Origin: Flavobacterium akiainvivens
GTDB taxonomy: Bacteria > Bacteroidota > Bacteroidia > Flavobacteriales > Flavobacteriaceae
Length of the DNA stretch: 64,000 nucleotides
Direction of reading: 5' to 3'
NCBI RefSeq assembly: GCF_001278115.1
Contig: NZ_LIYD01000005.1
Location: 3,678,928-3,742,927, forward strand
The first letter of the stretch is position 1. The number at the start of each line of letters is the position of its first letter. Below are positions 58,795 to 64,000 of the stretch, piece by piece. The notes under the pieces were generated by a model. That model searched no databases. It saw only the letters and a program-made list of their open reading frames with translations, and was not told the origin of the DNA. The translations under genes and the position numbers were made by a program.

Positions 58795-60084
58795 ATGAAA
58801 AAACCAGACATTATTGTAGTAGGTGCAGGGGCAGCAGGCCTCATGGCTGCTTACACCCTTGTTAAATCAGGGAAATCTGTAACCGTTCTTGAAGCCCGAA
58901 ACCGCATTGGCGGGCGCATACACACCGTTACAAATGGTTTTACCAACCCCGTTGAGCTTGGAGCCGAGTTTGTACACGGCAACCTGCCGGTAACCCTCGG
59001 CCTGCTTAAAGAAGCCGGGATAGCTACTACAGGGGTTGATTTTGAAATGTGGCAGCACCACAATGGTACTTTTGAGAAAAGCAATGAGTTTATAGAAGGA
59101 TTTGGTGAGTTTTTGGATAAGCTTAACCGCCTGGAGGAAGATATGCCCATGCAGGTATTTATTGACCAACATTTTTCAGATGAAAAGTACGCCAAAATGC
59201 GTAACCAGATTGAAAACTATGTCGCAGGATATGATACGGCAGATATTCATGATGTTTCGGCCTTTGCCCTGCGTAATGAATGGAACCATGAAGATGAAGA
59301 TGCCCAGCACCGTATTACAGGAGGCTATGGAAAGCTGGTTGACTATCTGGCGAAAGCCATTATCTCAGCCGGGAACAATATATTAACCGATAAAGCGGTT
59401 ACAGCTATTACCTGGTCTAAGAATGTTGTAAAGGTTAGCACAGCAGATGGATTGATTTATGAAGCTGCAAAAGTAATTATTGCCCTGCCGTTAGGCGTTT
59501 TACAGGCTGGTGCTATAACATTTAACCCGCCAATTCCTCATTACACAAAGGCGTTTAATGGAATAGGCTTTGGCTCAATAATAAAAATCCTTTTAGAGTT
59601 TGATACCCCTTTTTGGGAAGATAATGCCATAACCGGGCTTACCGGTAAGGGGCTTGGTACAATGGGTTTTTTATTTGCTGATGAAGCTATACCCACATTC
59701 TGGACACAGGTACCCAACCGCAGCCCGTTGCTTACCGGTTGGCTGGGCGGCCCGCCTGCTTATGAGCAGAAAGACGCCTCTCCTGAAGCTGTTTTAGAGA
59801 TAACGCTTACCTCGCTAAGCACTATTTTTAAAATGGATGTGCCTGTTTTAAGAAATAAGCTCGTGGCATGGAATATAACAAACTGGACTGCCGAACCCTT
59901 TACCCTTGGCTCGTATGCTTATGATAAAGTAGAGAGTGCCGAGGCCCGAAATGTATTACAACAGCCTATTGAAACACTATATTTTGCAGGTGAATATCTT
60001 TATAACGGGCCTGCTATGGGCACTGTTGAGGCGGCGCTTACCAGCGGTAAAAACGTTGCCGCATACGTTTTGGATAATAACTAA
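58795..60084 (+). CDS. FAD-dependent amine oxidase (flavin monoamine oxidase type)
   Basis: 429 residues, no signal peptide. FAD motif VVGAGAAGLMAAYTL (8-22), then VLEARNRIGGRIHT, GAEFVHGNLPVTLGLL, VIIALPLGVLQAG, and the C-terminal FAD site LYFAGEYLYNGPAMGTVEAALTSGKNVA. Oxidises amines (possibly polyamines) with O2. The usual flavin-linked Cys of animal MAOs is absent. Divergent from the TetR gene. Confidence 0.92.
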   Translation: MKKPDIIVVGAGAAGLMAAYTLVKSGKSVTVLEARNRIGGRIHTVTNGFTNPVELGAEFVHGNLPVTLGLLKEAGIATTGVDFEMWQHHNGTFEKSNEFIEGFGEFLDKLNRLEEDMPMQVFIDQHFSDEKYAKMRNQIENYVAGYDTADIHDVSAFALRNEWNHEDEDAQHRITGGYGKLVDYLAKAIISAGNNILTDKAVTAITWSKNVVKVSTADGLIYEAAKVIIALPLGVLQAGAITFNPPIPHYTKAFNGIGFGSIIKILLEFDTPFWEDNAITGLTGKGLGTMGFLFADEAIPTFWTQVPNRSPLLTGWLGGPPAYEQKDASPEAVLEITLTSLSTIFKMDVPVLRNKLVAWNITNWTAEPFTLGSYAYDKVESAEARNVLQQPIETLYFAGEYLYNGPAMGTVEAALTSGKNVAAYVLDNN

Positions 60085-60257
60085 AAATCAGCACAAGCCT
60101 GTTATTCCTCATTTTAAGGCATTGTTATTAGATGGTAAAACACAAATACCCCTCTAATATTTCAAAAATGTCCCCCCTTAAATACGGCTAAAAATATGTT
60201 AATTTGCAATTGGCTCATTTCACTACAACGTTTAAGAGGCCTCTATAATCAATTATT
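60085..60257. other. Intergenic region before the GH2 gene
   Basis: 173 nt. TTAATTTG at 60198-60205 is a near match to the -7 box. No hairpin or riboswitch seen. Confidence 0.4.
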
Positions 60258-63200
60258 ATGCTAAAAAAAATCTGTTTTACACTGCTTGCCGTGCACGGAA
60301 TGTTTGCACAGCAAAACGAATGGGAAAACCCAACCATTCTTGACCGCAATAAGCTTGACGGCCATGCAGAGTTTATAATCTACAATTCAGTCGAGGCTGC
60401 TACTGCACAAAAACCGGAGGCATCGCAATATTACAAGAGCCTAAACGGCCAATGGAAATTCAACATTGTAAAACACCCGTCTCAAAGGCCGCATGATTTT
60501 TACTCGGCTAACATTAACGATACACAGTGGAAAGACATTCCCGTGCCCTCAAACTGGGAAATGCAGGGCTTTGATATTCCTATTTATACCAATATAACCT
60601 ATCCGCACCCTAAAAACCCGCCATTTATAGATGGCGATTACAACCCAGTGGGCAGCTACCGCAAAACCTTTACCGTGCCCAATAACTGGCAGGGCAGGGA
60701 GGTAATACTGCACTTTGGGTCGATAACCGGTTATGCCCGCATTTTTCTTAACGGGAAAGAAGTGGGTATGACAAAGGCCAGCAAAACCGCCGCTGAGTTT
60801 GATGTTACAAAATTCCTGCAAAAGGGCAACAACCTGCTTGCAGTTCAGGTAACCCGCTGGCACGACGGCAGCTATATGGAAGACCAGGACTTTTGGCGCC
60901 TTAGCGGCATAGAGCGCGATGTTTGGTTACAGGCACTGCCCGGCCTTGCCGTATGGGATTATGAAATTACATCTAACCTTGCCGATAATTATGCTACCGG
61001 GCTTTTTAATGCCAAGGTAGACCTTATCCGTTATAACAATTTGAGTGTAAAAGGCACCACACCACTTACGTTTACCTTGTTCGACCCGTCAGGAAAACAG
61101 GTATATACTGAAACTAAAACCATCAATCCTAAAGATGAAAAACTGGAGTTTGCCACTACGTTTACTTCAGTACAAAAATGGAGCCCTGAAATGCCCAACC
61201 TGTACCGTTATACCATTTCCTGGAAAGGCGAAAAGAACGAAACGGATTTCATATCAGGCTATACAGGCTTCAGGCGTGTAGAGATTAAAGATGCGCAACT
61301 TATGGTAAACGGCAAGCCCGTTATGGTTAGCGGGGTTAACATACACGAGCACGACCCTATAAACGGCCATGTACCCAACCGCGAGCTGATGATGAAAGAC
61401 CTTGCCCTGATGAAGCAAAACAACATCAACACCATAAGGATGTGCCACTACCCTCACGACCCTTATTTTTATGACCTGTGCGATAAATACGGCTTCCTTG
61501 TGGTAGATGAGGCCAATATAGAAACCCACGGCATGGGCGTGTCATACAACCATGACCTTGATAAAAGCAAGCACCCGGCTTACCTTCCTGAATGGGCGCC
61601 TGCACACATGGATCGCATAGAGCGCATGGTAGCCATTAATAAAAACCACCCGAGCATCATTATATGGAGTATGGGTAATGAGTGCGGCAACGGGCAGGTG
61701 TTTCACGATGCTTACAACTGGCTTAAAAAAGTACAGCCACTACGCCCTGTTATGTTTGAGCAGGCGGGCGAAGATGTAAATACTGATATTGTAGCGCCCA
61801 TGTACCCAAGCATTCAGTACATGAAAGAATATGCCGCCAGCAACAAAACAAGGCCGTTTATTATGTGCGAATACAGCCATGCTATGGGCAATAGTAATGG
61901 CAACTTTCAGGAGTATTATGATATTATGGCCACAAGCCCCAAAATGCAGGGCGGCTGCATTTGGGACTGGGTAGACCAGGGCATGACCACCCACGATAAA
62001 AATGGGGTAGAATACCTGGCCTATGGCGGCGACCTTGGTGGTGAAAACCTGCAAAACGATGAAAACTTCTGTGCAAACGGGTTGATTAACGCCAACAGGA
62101 TTCCGCATCCGGGGTTGTTTGAGGTTAAAAAAGTGTACCAGGATATTGCTTTCGGGTTTGATAATAATACCCTTACAGTGAAGAACCTGTACCATGACAC
62201 CGGGCTTGATGCGTTCAAATTCAAATGGGTACTTATCCGCAATGGTGAGAAATACCGCGAGGGCGAGTTTACCGCTAACACGGTTCCCGGCAGGGAAACC
62301 AAAGTGCCGTTAACGCTTGATATTACAGATGATGCCGAATATTACCTAAGTGTATATGCCCTTACCAAAACGGCTACCGACCTGGTACCGGCCGGTTTTG
62401 AGCAGGCGCGTGAAGAGTTTAAAGTAGGTGGTAACTATTTTGCCAACCTTCCGGAAGCTGAAAAAGGAAAGCTAAACTACAAGAAAAAAGGCAACACCCT
62501 TACGTTTGAAGCTAACGGCGTTACCGGAAGCTTTGACCTTGCCAAAGGCGAACTGACAAGCTATAAAAAGAAAGGCGATACGCAGGAAACACTTACCGGT
62601 TTCCCAACGCCATACTTTTGGCGTGCCCCAACCGATAATGATTTTGGTGCCAAAGACCAGGAAAAGCTGGCCGTTTGGAAAAACGCGCACCTTAACCCAA
62701 CCGTACAAAGCGTAAATGTGGGCAAAAAGACCGATGCAGGGCTTCCGGTTGAAGTGAAATACATGCTTAAAGAGGCCAATGTGCCATATACAGTTACGTA
62801 CCTTATACAAAACAATGGCGATATTGCTATAACGGCTTCTATAGACAAAACCGGCAAAGAACTGCCTGAACTGCCGCGTTTTGGTATGCGTGTAACACTG
62901 CCGGGCGCTTATGGAGATTTGGAATACTACGGCCGTGGCCCGTGGGAAAACTATTCAGACCGTAACCACTCATCATTCATGGGTATTTATAAAGACAAGG
63001 TAGCCAACCAGTTTACCTGGACGTACATCCGCCCGCAGGAAAATGGTAACAAGACCGATGCCCGCTGGATAAAACTAAGCAACGGTAGTAGCAAACTTAC
63101 TGTTAGCGGTGCACAGCCTTTGAGTTTCAGTGCACTTAACGTGAGTACCGAAAGCCTTGACCCGGGCCTTAAGAAAAACCAGCGCCACACAAACGATGTG

Positions 63201-63344
63201 CATCCTGAAGATAGGGTGTACCTTATGATAGACATGGCGCAGCGCGGCGTGGGTGGCGATAACAGTTGGGGTGCACTGCCACACGAGCCTTACAGACTTA
63301 CGGCTCCTGTTTATACCTACACTTATACGTTAAGCCTTAACTAA
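60258..63344 (+). CDS. Secreted GH2 beta-galactosidase
   Basis: 1028 residues with a signal peptide (MLKKICFTLLAVHGMFAQ). LacZ-type order: jelly-roll sugar-binding domain with YTNITYPHPKNPP and HFGSITGYARIFLNGKEVG, Ig-like domain, TIM barrel with acid/base Glu475 in WSMGNECGNG and nucleophile Glu538 in MCEYSHAMGNSNG, then Bgal_small_N with RAPTDNDFGA and YYGRGPWENYSDR. It hydrolyses beta-galactosides in the periplasm or outside. The GH43 gene follows 5 nt downstream, so this is the start of a carbohydrate-use operon. Confidence 0.95.
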   Translation: MLKKICFTLLAVHGMFAQQNEWENPTILDRNKLDGHAEFIIYNSVEAATAQKPEASQYYKSLNGQWKFNIVKHPSQRPHDFYSANINDTQWKDIPVPSNWEMQGFDIPIYTNITYPHPKNPPFIDGDYNPVGSYRKTFTVPNNWQGREVILHFGSITGYARIFLNGKEVGMTKASKTAAEFDVTKFLQKGNNLLAVQVTRWHDGSYMEDQDFWRLSGIERDVWLQALPGLAVWDYEITSNLADNYATGLFNAKVDLIRYNNLSVKGTTPLTFTLFDPSGKQVYTETKTINPKDEKLEFATTFTSVQKWSPEMPNLYRYTISWKGEKNETDFISGYTGFRRVEIKDAQLMVNGKPVMVSGVNIHEHDPINGHVPNRELMMKDLALMKQNNINTIRMCHYPHDPYFYDLCDKYGFLVVDEANIETHGMGVSYNHDLDKSKHPAYLPEWAPAHMDRIERMVAINKNHPSIIIWSMGNECGNGQVFHDAYNWLKKVQPLRPVMFEQAGEDVNTDIVAPMYPSIQYMKEYAASNKTRPFIMCEYSHAMGNSNGNFQEYYDIMATSPKMQGGCIWDWVDQGMTTHDKNGVEYLAYGGDLGGENLQNDENFCANGLINANRIPHPGLFEVKKVYQDIAFGFDNNTLTVKNLYHDTGLDAFKFKWVLIRNGEKYREGEFTANTVPGRETKVPLTLDITDDAEYYLSVYALTKTATDLVPAGFEQAREEFKVGGNYFANLPEAEKGKLNYKKKGNTLTFEANGVTGSFDLAKGELTSYKKKGDTQETLTGFPTPYFWRAPTDNDFGAKDQEKLAVWKNAHLNPTVQSVNVGKKTDAGLPVEVKYMLKEANVPYTVTYLIQNNGDIAITASIDKTGKELPELPRFGMRVTLPGAYGDLEYYGRGPWENYSDRNHSSFMGIYKDKVANQFTWTYIRPQENGNKTDARWIKLSNGSSKLTVSGAQPLSFSALNVSTESLDPGLKKNQRHTNDVHPEDRVYLMIDMAQRGVGGDNSWGALPHEPYRLTAPVYTYTYTLSLN

Positions 63345-63349
63345 TATCC

Positions 63350-64000
63350 ATGAAGATTTTTAAATATGCTGCCACATTTGTAGCGGCACAATGTGCCTTT
63401 GCGCAACAAGCCCCGGAGGCCGTGCCCGAAAAAGACCTTAACGCCTACCTGTTTGTATACTTTACCGGTAACGACGTGAAAGATGAAACCGTGCATTATG
63501 GTGTTAGTGCTAATGGGTACAACTACTATGCACTTAATAACAACCAGCCGGTGCTGGACAGCAAGAAGATTGCCTCAACCGGCGGCGTGCGCGACCCGCA
63601 TATTTTGCGAGGGCAGGACGGCAAAACGTTTTACATGGTGTGTACCGATATGACTTCCTCAAAAGGGTGGGACAGCAACCGCGCCATGGTGCTGCTTAAA
63701 AGTACCGACCTGGTAAACTGGACCAGCAGCGTAGTGAACATACAAACGGCTTTCCCAAATAACGAAAACCTGAAACGCGTATGGGCTCCCCAGACCATTT
63801 ATGACGCAAAGGCCGGTAAGTACATGGTTTACTTTAGCCTGCAACATGGTAACGAACCCGATAAGATTTATTACGCCTATGCCAATAAAGACTTCACAGC
63901 CCTTGAAAGCGCACCTAAGCAACTGTTCTTCCCTAAAAACGGAAAGGCCTGTATAGACGGCGATATCATTGAAAAAGATGGTTTATACCACCTGTTCTAT
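63350..64000 (+). CDS. GH43-family glycoside hydrolase, C-terminus cut off by window edge
   Basis: 217 codons, open at the window edge. Signal peptide MKIFKYAATFVAAQCAFAQQ. Five-bladed propeller text: LNAYLFVYFTGNDVKDETVH, VRDPHILRGQDGKTFYMV (catalytic-base Asp), LVNWTSSVV, RVWAPQTIYDAKAGKYMVYF and ACIDGDIIEKDGLYHLFY. GH43 enzymes are arabinofuranosidases, xylosidases or galactosidases; specificity cannot be told from this part. In operon with the GH2 gene. Confidence 0.9.
   Translation, partial: MKIFKYAATFVAAQCAFAQQAPEAVPEKDLNAYLFVYFTGNDVKDETVHYGVSANGYNYYALNNNQPVLDSKKIASTGGVRDPHILRGQDGKTFYMVCTDMTSSKGWDSNRAMVLLKSTDLVNWTSSVVNIQTAFPNNENLKRVWAPQTIYDAKAGKYMVYFSLQHGNEPDKIYYAYANKDFTALESAPKQLFFPKNGKACIDGDIIEKDGLYHLFY

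Overview
The window comes from the chromosome of a member of Bacteroidota, most likely the family Flavobacteriaceae (Flavobacterium or a close relative). The signs are a type IX secretion (T9SS) type B sorting domain, SPI/SPII signal peptides typical of the phylum, promoters of the TAnnTTTG (-7) type, a DnaE polymerase carrying its own proofreading exonuclease, a long-tailed FtsZ, many DUF families confined to the phylum, and a dcw cluster in the flavobacterial order without murF, ddl or murB.

Layout. 1-10 kb: a partial secreted M43 metalloprotease, a frameshifted small secreted protein between two direct repeats, a DUF3050 protein, an AraC regulator with a TetX-like FAD monooxygenase, a glutaryl-CoA dehydrogenase-type enzyme, a TPR protein, a tRNA methyltransferase, and rimM-rpsP. 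10-21.6 kb: an RRM RNA-binding protein, a TolC/HlyD/MFS efflux operon, dnaE, trxA, and a divergent HxlR regulator / Old Yellow Enzyme pair. 21.6-39 kb: a 1029-residue glycine-rich repetitive T9SS substrate, a DUF58 protein, tRNA-Asp, a LOG-family gene, ruvC, hemW, several small accessory genes, dnaG, a CDF metal exporter and an alpha/beta hydrolase. 39-55.2 kb: the division and cell-wall cluster mraZ-rsmH-ftsL-ftsI-murE-mraY-murD-ftsW-murG-murC-ftsQ-ftsA-ftsZ. 55.2-64 kb: a YqeY protein, tRNA-Arg, a DKNYY protein, a frameshifted DinB gene, a TetR/SDR pair, an amine oxidase, and the start of a carbohydrate locus (GH2, GH43).

The dcw genes form one nearly continuous transcription unit that makes lipid II (MurE, MurD, MurC, MraY, MurG) and builds the divisome (FtsL, FtsI, FtsW, FtsQ, FtsA, FtsZ). 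A cluster of TGG repeats with 10-nt phasing in front of mraZ looks like its own operator.

The most unusual thing I see is not a gene. Many intergenic spacers are filled by short arrays of degenerate words with a strict period of 7 or 8 nt. They often abut or include start or stop codons, and the spacer between murG and murC is exactly nine octamers. Each word family occurs at least twice in the window, often as inverted arms, and one octamer word also lies inside the hemW coding sequence. Separately, four copies of an imperfect inverted repeat of 107-118 nt (one truncated and interrupted), a 37-nt exact repeat and other hairpin elements crowd the 30.7-36.9 kb segment. I know of no established name or function for the 7/8-nt arrays. 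Other points worth a second look are a DnaG that has lost all four zinc ligands and the TetX-like gene bracketed by matching hairpins.
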